NCBI RefSeq assembly: GCF_010183535.1
Contig: NC_071331.1
Location: forward strand, 8,804,001 to 8,868,000
Direction: 5' to 3'
Source of the DNA: Caenorhabditis remanei
Lineage: Eukaryota; Nematoda; Chromadorea; Rhabditida; Rhabditidae
DNA: 64,000 nt
The position numbers and the translations under genes are program-made. The stretch's first letter is position 1; each line of letters starts with the position of its first letter. Below the pieces are notes generated by a model. The model searched no databases. It saw only the letters and a program-made list of their open reading frames with translations, and was not told the DNA's origin. Positions 10,231 to 23,640 of the stretch are shown here, piece after piece.

Positions 10231-13200
10231 ATGAAAGAAGTAACTGAAATATCATCTTACGACGCCACAAACTTGGTTTTTTATGTCAACGGAAAACGTG
10301 TTGAGGAGAAAGATGTGGATCCTAAAATGACGTTGGCCGCATATTTGAGAGATGTTTGTGAGTTTTTACCCTGAAAATACCGTTTCAAGCTCGACAGAAC
10401 TTTTGCCAGCTTTAAACTTGCTGCTTACATTGTACCATTGAACGTAGTAACATTACAGTAAAACTAACCGGAACAAAAATTGGGTGTAACGAAGGAGGAT
10501 GTGGAGCCTGTACGGTTATGATTAGTCATATTGAGGATGGACAAATTAGGTATGTTTCAGATAGTATTCATATAATTTCACTCTTTAGATGGAGGCTTTT
10601 TTTGGATTTACGCGAGAATTTTACCTTCCAGACACTTCTCCGCCAATTCCTGTCTCATGCCAATTTGTGGTGTATTTGGAAAAGCCGTGACTACTGTAGA
10701 AGGGATCGGTAGTGTGGCCAAGAATCGACTCCATCCAGTTCAAGAGAGACTTGCTAAGTTAGTACAAGTTAGAAACGCTAAGAATTTGGCAAAATAAAAA
10801 TTTTTAGAGCCCACGGCTCCCAATGTGGATTCTGTACCCCTGGATTCGTCATGGCAATGTATGCTCTATTACGAAATAACCCAAACCCCACGATCTCTGA
10901 TATTAACTTGGGTCTTCAGGGAAATCTGTGTCGTTGTACTGGTTACCGACCGATTCTTGAAGCGTTTTACAGTTTTGCAGTTGATGAGAGCGGAACTTTG
11001 AAGGTAAGATTTTTCGGTTACAACCACAAAATGAAAGAACCGCTTCATAGTTTGTCGTGCTACTCGGCTACTTCCCGCAACAGTTACGCAGCATTCACAG
11101 CTTTTGCAACAGTTACGCGACAAGATTGCAACAGTTCTACAGCAATTAGGAAAAATCAGAACATATGCAACAGTTACACAGCTTTCACGTCGCTGCGACT
11201 GATGGTTCCCTTGTTTTTGGGGCATGCCCCAATTGTGCAACAATCTCACAACAGTCGCGCAGCAACTGTATATTCGCTCCAATGCAAATTGGACTTTGGC
11301 TGCATTTTTCCATTTTTTCCAATGATTATTTATTGTCTATTTGACAACTTTTCTCATTTTCCGACTTATTTTTACTCTATTTTTTGAAAATATTATTTTT
11401 CAGAAGAAGAATGTGTCTGGATGGCAGAAACGAGTCAGAGAGAGCAGCTGATCAACATAATTCGCCTATTCGATAAAAAATTTGGACTTTTGATGCGTTT
11501 TCAGTAAGACATGATCTAAAAATGTGAGTTGTTTCCTAACCGAATTTCATTGAAATATTCTTTTTCAGTTCTAGAGTCGATGAGCTTGGGGCACCGGACG
11601 TCTACAGATATAAGGCACTTGGAAACTTCACCGACTGTCGGTCAACATGGAATTTCAATGACGTTTCTAAGTTTTTTGTTTTTGCTTTTATTTTATTTTT
11701 ATTTTATATTCTTAAAATAAATATTAATAGTTATTTCTGTTATTAATTCTGTTCACAAATTAACTATACTGATTAGAAACGAGAAGTAATGAGCGCATGC
11801 AGCACGCCGGCAGCACTGATGCAACAACTGTGCAGCATTCATGCAACACTTGCGCGCCTCTGACGCAGCAGGAGTAAACTCTACGAATAACTGCTGCATT
11901 AGTGCTGCACAACTGTAGCGGAAAGTAGCCGAGTAACTTCAACGCAATAGAATTTAACTGAAATTCAGGTTTCCGAAGAAAATGGTTGCGGTATGGGCGA
12001 GAACTGTTGCAAAGTCAAAAAGCAAAACGGGACCACAAACGGGACTTGTGGATCGAACGAGGCCACTCCTGGATATACAGGAGGAGAGAGGAAAAGAGTG
12101 AGTACACTTCTATTAGCATGACACGCGTCTTACAACCGCGCTCTATCGAAACCAATGCAAATTGCGTGCGGAATTGAGAGACTCAGCAAAAAAGAGACAA
12201 TTCTGGAGGCGATTTCGGTGGAGCGCAGTTGTACGAACTGTGCTGAGCTAATATCATAATGATATTCTGTAATGTGTCCTTTTCCAGAAAATCCAACTGA
12301 GTGACTTGTCAGGCAGCAAACCTTATGACCCAACACAGGAACTCATCTTCCCGCCAGAGCTGAAACTCCATGGATATGAATCCATGTCGTTTGCCTATAA
12401 TCATCATCACACGAAGTGGTATCAGCCAGTTAGTTATAAGTGAGTTGATGATGCAGACCACACAAAATCAGAAAAGTTTTTTCTCAATAATATTATGACG
12501 AGTCTGAAACGGGGGTTTATGAGTATTGTATTAGGTTGTTCTGTTTTATAACAATCTGAAATTTTTTTGTCTGTTTCGATCAGAGAGAATTTATTCTTGT
12601 GAAAGTAGTTTATAATCAATCCAACGATTTTCGTTCCAGCGACCTCCTCTGCCTGAAACGAGAACTTCCCCATGCTCGTCTCATGTCTGGAAACTCCGAG
12701 CTCGCTATCGAACTGAAATTCCGGTTCATTGATCTACCAGCTGTGATAAATCCACGTCAAGTCAAAGAACTCCACGCAAGACATTTGGATGGACACGGTG
12801 TTTATATGGGAACTGGCATGTCTCTGACTGATATGGACAATTATTCTGTGCAGTTGATGAAGGAGTTGCCGGAAGGTAGGTCATTGCCTTTTTTTCTGTT
12901 TTAGACGATTTATAAATATCGGAAAATTTTCTCTTTTTATTATAATCTCGTCAATTTTCATTTCAGAACAAACCGGTGTCCTAAAACATGTTCATGAGAT
13001 GCTCCATTGGTTCGCTGGAATCCACGTCAGAAATGTTGCGGTAAGATTTTCGGCTCTCTTATAGTTTAGAGATTGAAACACTTAGGGGACCTTAATAGAA
13101 CTTAAAAGAGAAGAACATTTTGAAGGTGTTTGTAGAGCAGATTAGAGGAAAACTAGTGTTTTTGGGTCCTCCAATTTCACCCTGGTTGTCTAAATTCCAT

Positions 13201-16200
13201 TTGGTCTTCTAAACTAGGAAAACCCAAGTTTTTCATGTTTCATATGTTCTTCATTTCCCAAAACCTATCACAAGTGTGTTAACGTATCTGTTTTCATGTT
13301 AATTGTTTCAGTCCGTCGCCGGTAACATCGCCACAGCGTCCCCAATCTCTGACCTCAACCCAATTTGGATGGCCTCTAACGCTGAAGTCATTCTGGATTC
13401 AGATGCCCGAGGAGAGAAAAGAGTGCACATCGACGAGAAGTTCTTCCTGGTATACCGTAAGACAGTTATCCAACCTGATGAGATTATAAAGGCAGTCGTT
13501 GTTCCATTGACTCATGGAAATGAGCATTTCGCTGCTTATAAACAAGCACAACGACGAGAAGACGACATCGCAATTGTCACTGGAGCATTCTTGGTGAAGT
13601 TGGATCCTGAGGGATTGATTGTTGAGAATATCAGAATATCTTATGGAGGAATGGCTCCGACCACTATTCTCGCGTTAAAGACAATGGAGAAGTTGAAGGG
13701 ACAGAAGTGGTCACAAGAGTTTTTGAATCAAGCCTTGGCACTGCTCAGTGAGGAGTTGAAGCTGCCTGCTGGGGTACCCGGAGGAATGTCTCAATACAGA
13801 TTGTCATTGGCATTGTCATTCTTCTTCAAGTTCTTCCTGGAGGTGTCAAAGAAATTGAATCTGACAGAGATTGAACATGTGGACGCCGATGTGAAGATAG
13901 GGCAGGATGTACCAGAGACCTTGTATGCAACACAACTTTATCAGGTGAGTGGGAAGACTTGACTAGTCTAAAAAACATCATAAAACTCATAACTTTTCAG
14001 GAAGTGAACGCCAACCAACCCGCCCATGATCCTCTCGGCCGCCCGATCAAACACGTGTCTGGAGATAAACACACTACTGGAGAAGCAGTCTATGTAGATG
14101 ATATCAATGTGGCTGACTGCCAACATATCGCATTCGTTCTCTCCCCAATTGCTCATGGAACCCTCAACTCGATTGACTACACAGCTGCATTAGAAGTGGA
14201 TGGAGTCATTGGATACCTGGATGCTTCTGATGTGACGACTGGTGCCAAGATGGGACATCATAATGACACTCCTGTTTTTGTTAAGGAGAAGATTACATTC
14301 CATGGACAACCGATTGCAGCGATTGTGGCGACAGATCATGAGATTGCGAGGAAAGCGGCGAGTTTGGTGAAGTTGGATTACTCGGTGGAGAAACCGATTG
14401 TTACTATTAAGGTGAGAAAATCCCGGACTACATGTATGCAGACATTCCGTAATATTTTCAGCAAGCGCTGGCAGCCGAGTCCTTCATCTTCAAACATCTT
14501 GTCATTCATTCCTCTCTTAACAACAACGAACAAGTCGTTAAAACCGACTGGTCAAAATACGAGCGAGTCGTTGAAGGAGAGATAGATATGGGTGGACAGG
14601 AGCACTTTTATTTGGAAACCCAACAATGTGTTGTCATTCCACATGAAGATGATGAACTGGAGATTATAACCAGTAACCAATGTGTGAATGATGTTCAAAT
14701 TGAAGTGGCCAAGTGTCTTGGAATGGCTCAGCATAAGATTCAGACAAAAGTGAAACGAATCGGAGGAGGATTCGGTGGAAAAGAAAGTACGGGGTCGATT
14801 CTTGCGGTGCCGGCTAGTTTGGCAGCGAAGAAATACGGGAAACCGATGAAGATTAAGTTTGAGAGATTCGATGATATGGCGATCACGGGAACGAGACATC
14901 CATTTACGCTGCAATATAAAGTGAGTTGAAGACAAAATCAGTAAGCTGAGTGAGGACAAAATTCATTGACAAATACATCAATGTTATGAAACAGAAAACT
15001 GTAACATTGACTTATTCTGAGCTACTGGGAAGAAACGGTTTCAGCTACGTCTCAAATATACTGATACTCATAGCAAAGTTAATGATTACCTGAAAAAAGC
15101 TGCAAATTTTCGAAAAAATTTTGAATTTCTTTCAGTACTGAATTTCCGGGCAGATCGGGCCGACTCGTTGCAAGTTTGCTTTTAATCAGTCATATCGATA
15201 TATCTCAGTCAATGTCTGCGATATTAATTTTTAAAGTGATATCGATGTTATGAAACAGAAAACCTTGAATCTTACTCATAACAGCAAACTGGGAAACCGG
15301 TTTCATCTAGGTCTCAAATAAGCTTTTCTCATAACCTAACTAATTGTTAACAGACAAATATTTTCAGCTAGCCGTCGACGAAAATGGAAAATTCATCGAT
15401 TTGGACTACACAGCCATGTCTAACTGTGGACACACTCTCGATTTGTCTATGGGAGTCATGCGTGAGTTTTCATGAGGTTTTTTTCCCGTAAAACTTACTG
15501 TTTCAGCTTTTTAAATTTTTATTTGCTTACCTACAAACTTAAGTTCCTTCATGCTTTCTTTCACTAGCAAACTGTTAAAATGAAGATGATAGGTAATTAA
15601 TTCATTTCCAGAACGCGCCATGGTACACGCCGACAACGTGTACAAGTTCGCCAACGCTGACATCACCGGAAAAATGTGTAAAACCAACCTGGCATCCAAC
15701 ACAGCATTCCGCGGATTTGGTGGTCCACAAGGAATGTTTGGAACTGAGATAATGGTGAAACACGTGGCAGAGAAGTTCGGATGGAATCACGATGAAATAA
15801 GAGAGAAGAATTTCTATGAAGAAGGAGATTGTACTCCATTTGGAATGCATTTGAATCAGTGTAATGTGAAGAGAACTTGGGATGAATGTCGAGTGAATAG
15901 TGATTATGATAGGAGATTGGAGGAAGTGAACACGTTCAATCAGTGAGTTTTTATCACAATTTTTAAAACTAATGGCATGTCTTGACTAATATGAAACATG
16001 AAGACTGGTATGAAGTGGAAAAATTGAAACTGAACTTTTTCTGTTCATCCAAATTCATAAATGTTCTCAAACTAAACCTGTTTTAATAATTCCACAATCT
16101 CCGTTACAATTAATATAATTTCCCATTTCCAGAAACAACAAGTTCCGTAAACGTGGAATCTACTTGACTCCAACTCGATTCGGAATCGGTTTCGGACTGA

Positions 16201-17522
16201 AACAACTGAATCAAGCGGGTGCTCTTGTATTGGTTTATACCGATGGAAGTGTACTTGTATCTCATGGAGGAATGGAAATGGGGCAGGGATTGCATACCAA
16301 GATCTTGCAGGTGCGATAGTATAGAATGTAGAACGTTTAGTACACGGAAATGTAGTAACAAATTATCAGAGCAGTGGGGAACAGGGATTTTTTGAAGTTT
16401 TGAATCACATTTTTTACGGTTTCCGAAATGTTTTATGTCCATTGCTTGAAAATATTTGCTCGTTTTGAATTCTCTTTCTATTTTCTCAAAATTTTCAGAT
16501 CGCCGCTCGCTGCCTGGAAATCCCAATCGAAAAAGTTCATATCCATGACACCTCCACCGACAAAGTACCAAATGCATCGGCAACAGCTGCATCTGTTGGA
16601 AGTGATATGAATGGATTAGCGGTTCAAGATGCTTGTAGACAGATTATGGAGAGATTGGCTCCATTCAAGAAGTTGAATCCAGATGGAAGATGGGAAGATT
16701 GGGTCAAGTCGGCATACGTGGAGAGGGTCTCTTTGGCGGCGTCAGGATTTGGAATGTTAGTAATTTTTGCTGTTTCAAATTGGTGTCTTTATTATTACTG
16801 TTTCTTTTTAAATTAGTTCTCCGGCACTACTGGATTTCAGAATCCACCACGAACCAGTCGACTTCTTCAATGGAAAAGGAGCTGAACTATTCGGTTACTC
16901 CGTCTATGGAACAGCTTGTTGTGAAGTTGAAATAGATTGTCTCACAGGAGATCATCATCTACTCCGTACTGACATTGTTATGGATGTCGGGGAGTCACTG
17001 AATCCAGCAATCGATATTGGTCAAATTGAGGGAGCATTCATCCAGGGATATGGGCTATTCACAATGGAAGAAATCAAGATTCGACCGGATGGAATTCGAT
17101 TGACACGTGGACCTGGAAACTATAAGATCCCATCTGCTGATGATGCTCCGAAACACTTTAATGTCTCTCTTCTGGGAAATAGTAGCAATAAAATGGGAAT
17201 CTTCTCGTCGAAAGCTATCGGAGAACCACCACTTTTCCTCGGAAGTTGTGCATTCTTTGCGATTCGAGAAGCTGTTAGAGCATACCGAATTCAGAATGGA
17301 AATGAGGTGAGTTAACAAAATACTACAGCGAAGTTTGATGTTGACATAACTAATGTATGAGAAACTGTAATAATTTATCGTAACAATTTGCAGGACTACT
17401 TTGTGTTCCACTCCCCAGCAACTCCCGAAAGAATCCGTATGGCTTGTGAAGACTTTGTCACTTCTCATTTACCATCACTCCCTGAGGAAGGCACGTATAC
17501 TCCATGGACCGCTTCTGTTTAA
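10231..17522 (+). CDS. xdh-1: Xanthine dehydrogenase (xdh-1 orthologue)
   Basis: Oxidises hypoxanthine and xanthine to urate in the cytosol, using 2Fe-2S, FAD and molybdenum cofactor. Seventeen exons join in frame: 10231-10357, 10459-10549, 10632-10757, 10808-11003, 11969-12097, 12288-12439, 12640-12875, 12967-13040, 13312-13944, 14001-14411, 14462-14920, 15368-15461, 15612-15942, 16133-16310, 16499-16755, 16841-17306, 17394-17522. They give 1362 residues, the normal family length. Iron-sulphur ligands are C52, C57, C60, C80 and C121, C124, C156, C158. The FAD-site segment is near 285-295. Molybdopterin-domain motifs are GGQEHFYLE (769-777), GGGFGGKE (826-833), an Arg at 911, FRGFGGPQ (942-949), MGQG (1069-1072) and the catalytic Glu1293 in IGEPP. 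All key residues are present, so the enzyme should be active. Exon 15 uses a GTTAGT donor after GGAAT. Aldehyde oxidase is a less likely reading. Antisense partial copies lie at 2-7 kb. Confidence 0.95.
11061..11937. mobile_element. TIR element in xdh-1 intron 4
   Basis: The ends are inverted: TACTCGGCTACTTCCCGCAA on the left, and on the right the complement of TTACTCGGCTACTTTCCGC. Both subterminal regions carry repeated GCAACAGTTACGCAGC-like sequence. It accounts for most of the unusually long 965-bp intron and has no transposase frame, so it is a MITE-like passenger that leaves splicing signals intact. Confidence 0.6.
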
Positions 17523-19098
17523 TCATGTTTCTTATATTTCATTTATATAAATTTTTGATTACGGTACAATTTTTCCGGTGTTGTATCTATGAATTGAAGC
17601 AAAAAATAATTTCTAAAATAATTATAGGAATTTGTTTTCAGTAGGTCGACTTTAAAAATGTAGTTTTAAACTTTGTACCTCATTTGGATTTCTGTTGGAT
17701 TCTGTTTCAAACTGAACTCAATTAACTTTGATTTATGTAATTACTGATTGGACTTTTCGAGAAAAGGTTTTAAATGTAAAGGTCTATAATTTCTGAATAA
17801 TTCCTTATTTTCAGAATTTGCCAAATCTTTTTTCTAGATTTCATATAAACCATCGCTGTGTGTTATTATTTGACATATTTGAATTTAATTTACGCATATC
17901 CCATTTCCATATTGAAACGGATTATCAACAAATCTTCATCTAACGTTATTGAAACACGAGTTATTACGATTTTTAGCTCATCGTTCTGAGCTAAGAATTA
18001 ACAGATATTTATTTTGATTTTCTACAATGCAGTTTGAAGATCGAAGTCTAAGATTCCTCGATCTTCAATTCCAGTGTCAAATCAAGCTGATATTGTTCCT
18101 GTATCACTGTTATTGACGAATAGTAGCTACTGTATAATTATGCGATCTACTGTTTCATTACTGTGAGTTTAACATTCACACATTCACCGTTCAGTCAGAG
18201 ACTTCTATAAGGCTTATCAAATTGTTTGAAAACCGGAACTGAGGGGAGTTCAACTGATCACAGATATCCGAGCAAGGCGTTTTGAGGAAAGAAAGTATAA
18301 ATTTTTGAGAGGCCCTCTTTAATGATGTATTACGCTGATTGTGCTCGCTATCAAACATCAATTCATTGAAACTGTAAATTACTTGTAATTAAATTGTAAT
18401 TGTCTTCTTTCACTTTTTTTCCTGTTTCAGAAGATTTAAAAAACTCTAGAAATTAGGTGATGTTATTTCGCGCTTGAAACATTCTAGCAAATTTATCCTA
18501 CATATAGTATTCCGAAAGTACTCAAAAAAAATCATACATTTACAGTTTCCTTTGTAGGAGATATGTATGTCACACCTTTTTTCTTACTATGTATTAATTA
18601 TAAAAGTAATTCGCTTCAATAAAAATTTGAATTTAAAAGTATAGAAACATCTTTTTGGTGAGTTGCAATCAGGGATGTGCGGTACTAAAAATATCGGAAA
18701 TTTCGGAAACTCGGTTATTCAAATTTAAAAAAAGGTCAAAATCAATAAATATGCAGCAGAACAGCTTTTTTCCGACAATATTTCTCGGAAATCTGAAATT
18801 TCCCGACGGAAATCAGTTCCGAAAAAGTCAAAATTTTGGAATTTCCGATTTCCATTCCGCACATTCTTGGTTGCAATCTCAGAGAACGTGCAAATACAGC
18901 TTTCAAATTTAGTTTTGGGTATTATCTTGAAAATGTGTTGAGAATATTTCAACGCACTTCATGTCTATCTAAAACAGAAATAGTATGTTTTCTTTTCAAA
19001 AGTATGATGTACGAATGTTTTTTGTTTCTGTTTCACTTGACTCATAGTTATATTTTATTTGATCACACTGAACTGTCTTGTCTATTTTTTCTTTCTCC
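17523..19098. other. Intergenic, xdh-1 3' flank
   Basis: No polyadenylation signal can be assigned with confidence. Apart from the small MITE at 18670-18869 nothing gene-like is visible. About 18950-19060 is shared with the upstream region of the next paralogue (near 21560-21660) and is probably promoter-proximal. Confidence 0.5.
18670..18869. mobile_element. 200-bp hAT-type MITE
   Basis: The ends are CAGGGATGTGCGG and CCGCACATTCTTG (imperfect inverted repeats), flanked by an exact 8-bp duplication GTTGCAAT at 18662-18669 and 18870-18877. Internally it consists of repeated CGGAAATTTC-like motifs and has no coding frame. Confidence 0.75.
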
Positions 19099-19105
19099 TA
19101 TAAAA
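19099..19105 (+). promoter_or_regulatory. TATA box of cysteine-rich gene 1
   Basis: TATAAAA lies 37 bases before the ATG at 19143. The same spacing and a shared upstream block (AAATAGTATGTTT ... ACTCATAGTT) occur before gene 2 at 21750. Conservation between the paralogues supports a core promoter. Confidence 0.65.
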
Positions 19106-19142
19106 AGAGCATGATTCTCCCCTATTCGTCACTCAAGAAACC

Positions 19143-20039
19143 ATGTCGAGACATCTTATTCTTCCTTTTCTGCTAGTTCTTGCAGGCTCTGCTGAAGTTT
19201 TCGATATCATGACTGATATTCAAGATCTGAGAGTACCTGATAACACTACTTGTATTCAGGAACATCAACGTCTGGCCGAATGTGTTAAACCACATGCAGT
19301 GAGTTAATCAAATATTAACAACATCAGACTGCAAGAAAATTACTAAAAGTTTAATGGCCTAATGAAACGGGCAGCTTAGAAAGATTTCAGTATTTTCTTC
19401 CTCGTAACTTTACGGTTTCCATAATTTTAGAATACACTGATTAAAAACTAAGCATACTACCATTTTCATCATCGTTTCTTCAGACTCTCATCAACTATGT
19501 CATGTCAACATTCAAAGAAACTGATGTCTACAACATTGGTTTTATGAGAAAGGCACTCCAAATCTCAAAGAATGTTTCCGAATGCTTGGGTCATGAGATT
19601 CAATGTCCCGTTCCGAAATTCGTTGTTTTTTCATTGGACACCGCTATCTATGCTGGAGAGAAGTTGTACGGTGATGCATTCCACTGCTTCATTAATGTGA
19701 GTTTAATAGTGGAAATGATTGTCTACTTCAGTGGATACAATTTTTTCAAACTTTTAGGCCCAAGGACTCGAAATCACTGAGAACTGCGTCAAAAGTGTCT
19801 CCAGGGGACCCAGTTCAATCTTTTGGCTTGACTCCTCAAAATTCCAAACTTCCAAAAACGAATTAACCGAGTGTGTTGCCAAAAAGCTTTACGGTGTTCC
19901 TTCATGTTCAATCGGAAGAATTGTTAGCCTGTATCAAGCTGGTACTGCTGGAATTGATTGGATGTTTGAGGCATCTCAGTTTGACGCTGGAGAACCAACT
20001 GGATCGATTTTCAATGGTGATAAGTATTGTGATTATTAA
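19143..20039 (+). CDS. Small secreted cysteine-rich protein 1 (DUF19/T20D4.11-like?)
   Basis: Exons 19143-19298, 19484-19696 and 19758-20039 join in phase 0 to give 216 residues. The N-terminus is a clear signal peptide (MSRHLILPFLLVLAGSA). Conserved cysteines include C in DNTTC, AEC, CLGHEIQC, FHCF, ENC, TEC, PSC and KYC near the end. The pattern resembles nematode-specific DUF19/T20D4.11-like secreted proteins, but I cannot confirm the family. A TATA box and a paralogue-conserved upstream block suggest regulated expression. Gene 2 (21750-22533) and a broken third copy (29154-32326) have the same exon structure, so this is a tandem family. Function unknown. Confidence 0.8.
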
Positions 20040-21706
20040 TTTTACCATTGTGGATGGAGTATTAAAATAAAAGATTGTATTGAAAAAAAGTCTATGGAAA
20101 CGGTACTTACTATTAGAGATTTGAGAAGTGGGGTTACTTTTACAGTATTGTAATTAGGAGTGTAATACAATAGCGGATCAGCTTTTATTTTTCCCCAAAC
20201 AACTTGTCTAGTACCGGAAGTTTTGAATCATGAATTTGTTTCAAGAAGTTCGAAAAATACTGAAAGCATTGTTGTGTTAAAACAGGCATTTGAACATGTT
20301 TTTGAAAGACATAGTTGATATAATAAATTCAGATCGAGCACACAAACCATGGAAATTACTACCAATCAAAAACTTCACTACAAATCAATAACTTGAAACA
20401 GATTTATGTCCGCTTCTCTATTTTCATGTTTCACGTACTTCTCATAAGTATGACATCTAATCCAGAAATTGCTCACAATCTCGAATCATGACTTCATTAA
20501 ATTTTACTGAAGCCCTTCGAGAAAAAGAAGTAATATTTATACATAATTGTCTCAAAAACTGATGTAAGTATTGATTGAGAAATACATATTAAAAATGTGG
20601 TCGTTGTTACAGTATTTTTATTAGAAAAGTTATATGTACTAGTGGATCAGTTAATCGATCTCATGGGTGGCTCTAGTATCATAAACACACTAAAATACTA
20701 GACTGTGATATAACTTACAGCTTACATTAAAACAAAAAATCCTTCCTCGGAATCAGGTGAAAAATCTGTTCACCAAGTGTCGCAGGTTAGCCGAATGAAC
20801 AAGTTTATTTATTGATAAGTCATTTGGCAATTGAACAAACCAGAACATAAATTGAATGCGACAAAGGAGAATGAACAGTTCGAACTGTTACTGATTGTGA
20901 TAGAAATACAGAATACTCCTGAAGTTTCCGTGTGAGCCAATTATTGTGATAAATGCAAAGAAAATTTGAAATAACCGGTGGACCTTATACTTCTTGCCAG
21001 TACCTTGAACATCCAATCTGAATAAAGAGGACTGAGAACACTAGTAAATTATATTCAAGAATAGAATGAAACATGTTTTCTGTAACAGTAACTTTTTTGA
21101 GTGTCTTTAATTCAAATAAATCAATGCAATTGAAGCTTTTCCAAATTGAAATAATATCTTTCAAAAGTTGGCAGACAAATATACATTTTTGGGAAAAAAT
21201 CTCTATTCATATTGGTCCCAAATGTTTCAAAAAAATTCAGAAATTCATTAGAAACTGTAACAATGTATTTCGATTCGAATCTGTTTGATGATCGTGGAAT
21301 TTTTTTCACCTGGTAAACTAACAATTAGTATTTTCGGGTTTTATAATTATTGTTCAGAAACAGAATTTATATATTACTTTAATGTAACACATGACCATTC
21401 ATGTTCTCCGTAATTGTTTTACAATTAGTTCAACTCAAAATATCCAGAAAATAAATATATTTCTGAGAACCCTAAATTCTAAATCGCCGTTGTAAAACCG
21501 CAATTTATTTTACTCTTACTTTGAGGTAAATTGCATCGAATCTCGTTTCCAGCTCTAGATGCTTGTCTAAAACTGAAATAGTATGTTTACTTTCTTTTTC
21601 GAAGAATTGTATACGAATGTTTTTATTTTTTATTTCTGCTTCGATTGACTCATAGTTCCTTTTGTACTCAATCTCTATGAACTCCTCTTTTCGCTGCTTT
21701 TTCTTC
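20040..21706. other. Intergenic between cysteine-rich genes 1 and 2
   Basis: No gene is supported. The short frames at 21073-21324 overlap on both strands without splice context. The last roughly 150 bp match the promoter region of gene 1. Confidence 0.5.
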
Positions 21707-21713
21707 TATAAAA
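21707..21713 (+). promoter_or_regulatory. TATA box of cysteine-rich gene 2
   Basis: TATAAAA lies 36 bases upstream of the ATG at 21750 and is preceded by the block shared with gene 1. Confidence 0.65.
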
Positions 21714-21749
21714 GCCCCCATCAATTCCCAATTCTTCACTCAATCCACA

Positions 21750-22533
21750 ATGTTGAGATTTCTTATTCTCTCAGTCTTCCTGCTCTTCCCGGTCAATGCA
21801 GGTCTTATGGATATCATCATGAACCTTCCAGTAGCTGACAACATCACTTGCATCGAGGAGCATCAGAAGTTGGCCGAATGTGTGTATCCTCATGCGGTGA
21901 GTTGGTAAACATCGGGGTTACTGTATTCACAAAGTTTCAGTCTTTCTATGACTACATCAATAAACAAATCTCGTGGCGAAAACGTTCTTTACAATATTGG
22001 TGTGATGAGGAAAATTCTTCAAATTGGTAAGAATGTATCCGACTGTTTGGGTCACGATTTGAAATGCGACTTGCCACGATTCCTAGTCTTCTCCTTGAAC
22101 ACCTCTATCTATGCTGCAGAAAAAATTTATGGTGATGCATTCTACTGTTTCCTTAATGTGAGTTCAATAGTAAATGGCAGATCGGACACTAATATTTCCA
22201 AAAACGAAATTTCAGACATCCGCAGTCGAAATCGCTGAGAGCTGCTCCGATAAGCTATTGTACTCTGGAAAAGAAAAACTTGAAATGCTTTGGGAGGACC
22301 CAACTACCTTCGAATTTTCCAGAAACAAAATGTTCGAGTGTGTTGCCACCGAACTCTACGGTAATCCTGCATGCTCAATCGGAAGAATTGTTAGCCTGTA
22401 TCATGCTGGAAATGCTGGAATTGATTGGATGCTCCAGGCATCAAGATTCTACCCTGGATTCAGTCAGTCTGGTGTGTACACTGGTCCACCACTGGATTTG
22501 AAGTTCAACGCTGATAAGTATTGTGATAATTGA
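21750..22533 (+). CDS. Small secreted cysteine-rich protein 2, with an apparent frame problem at the exon 1/2 junction
   Basis: Paralogue of the gene at 19143. Exon 1 (21750-21896) encodes a signal peptide (MLRFLILSVFLLFPVNAG) and EEHQKLAEC. The last two exons (ending 22157, and 22216-22533) align closely, including CLGHDLKC, GDAFYCF, LYGNPACSIGRIVSLY and a KYCDN end. Between them, the usual donor at 21897 spliced to the acceptor ending at 21941 puts exon 2 out of frame with its conserved part by one base. A second donor, GTAAAC at 21905, would restore the frame by adding three codons. The gene is either a real frameshift allele, an alternatively spliced gene, or carries a sequence error in the A-rich stretch 21960-21970. 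Confidence 0.65.
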
Positions 22534-22759
22534 ATTTTGTTGTGGGAAACATTTTTGGGTAATAAAATTGTTTTCCTTCTAAACGAGTCGAAATTTCGTA
22601 ATGTGAACTTGAGAAAAAATATGAAACCTTAATATAAAAACGGATAGACAAGCATCAATTTTGAAACAGTTGTTTGTGTCAGAGTGTTCTATATGACTCC
22701 TGTTTCAGATATTCGAAAAAAGTTAAGGAACTTGTGAAAGAATAATAAGATTATCAACA

Positions 22760-23076
22760 TCTGTAAGAAAGGAAGTCCTAGCCTAGAATCCGACAACTCC
22801 GCGACCGCGATATTTCGCCACGAAAATGGACACAGTCGGAGCACAAGTGTTACCGTAATATTTTGCGCGGCAAAAACATTTAAAAAAACAAGAAAATTGA
22901 AAGAAAATCGTTGAAAATCGATAAAAATAGCTTGAAAATTAAGTAAAAAAATTAATTAATTTTTGCCGCGCAAAATATTACGGTAGCACTCGTGCTCCGA
23001 CTGTGTCCATTTTCGTGGCGAAATATCGCGGTCGCGGAGTTGTCGGATTCTAGGCCAGGTCTTCCTTTCGTACAGA
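22760..23076. repeat. Near-perfect palindromic foldback element
   Basis: The arms, about 130 bases each, are almost exact inverted copies (GCCTAGAATCCGACAACTCC on the left, its complement on the right). They contain GCGACCGCGATATTTCGCC and GTGCTCCGAC blocks around an AT-rich loop near 22880-22960. There is no coding frame, and the target duplication is not clear. Probably a MITE; its transcripts would form a long hairpin. Confidence 0.8.
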
Positions 23077-23247
23077 TCTCGATAATAGTAAACATACAAA
23101 ATAGTTCTGCAGTAGTAAATCGGGTTTACACATGAACTTGACAAGTATGAGCTCTTTGAGATATTACATTATTACTATTACTGTGTCACGCCAAAGATCA
23201 AATATTCAAGAGACAGGTACAGCACTTTTATTTGTATTTTTCAAAAG

Positions 23248-23418
23248 CATACTTGTCACGGGCCGGGCCGGGCCCGCTAAAAAAATCTTCCGGCCCGGCC
23301 CGTCAAAATATTGAAAAAAAAGCTTGCTGCGGGCCCTGCGGGCCGGCCCGGGCCCTGAAATTTTCAGAGGGCCCGGCCCGGCCCGGCCCGCGGGCCGGCC
23401 CGTGATTTGACGAGTATG
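23248..23418. mobile_element. GGCCCGGCCC-rich hAT-type MITE, copy 2
   Basis: Ends are CATACTTGTCACGGG and GACGAGTATG, with an exact 8-bp duplication TTCAAAAG on both sides. It is inserted in the promoter-proximal block of a third cysteine-rich gene relic. Confidence 0.85.
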
Positions 23419-23640
23419 TTCAAAAGTGATGTACGAATGTTTTTATTATTGTTTCACTTGACTCATAAATAAAATCTTCTATAAAAGCCACAATTATTCG
23501 TCTATATATCTTTCAAAAAAAAGCTATTCTAAAATATTTTATTCATTTTTCTGATTCCCAATGCTTTTTCTACTGAACACTACCCTGATATTGTTCAGGA
23601 AATTCTGATTATTCTCTGCAATCTTGAGACACTTGAATGA
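23419..23640 (+). pseudogene. Promoter and degenerate exon 1 of a third cysteine-rich gene
   Basis: The stretch 23419-23500 matches the promoters of genes 1 and 2 (GATGTACGAATG, TTTCACTTGACTCATA, TATAAAA at 23480-23486). After it, 23530-23570 can be aligned to the signal-peptide exon of gene 2, but the ATG is changed and stops appear. The rest of this copy resumes at 29154, beyond the BTB-MATH gene. Confidence 0.45.
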
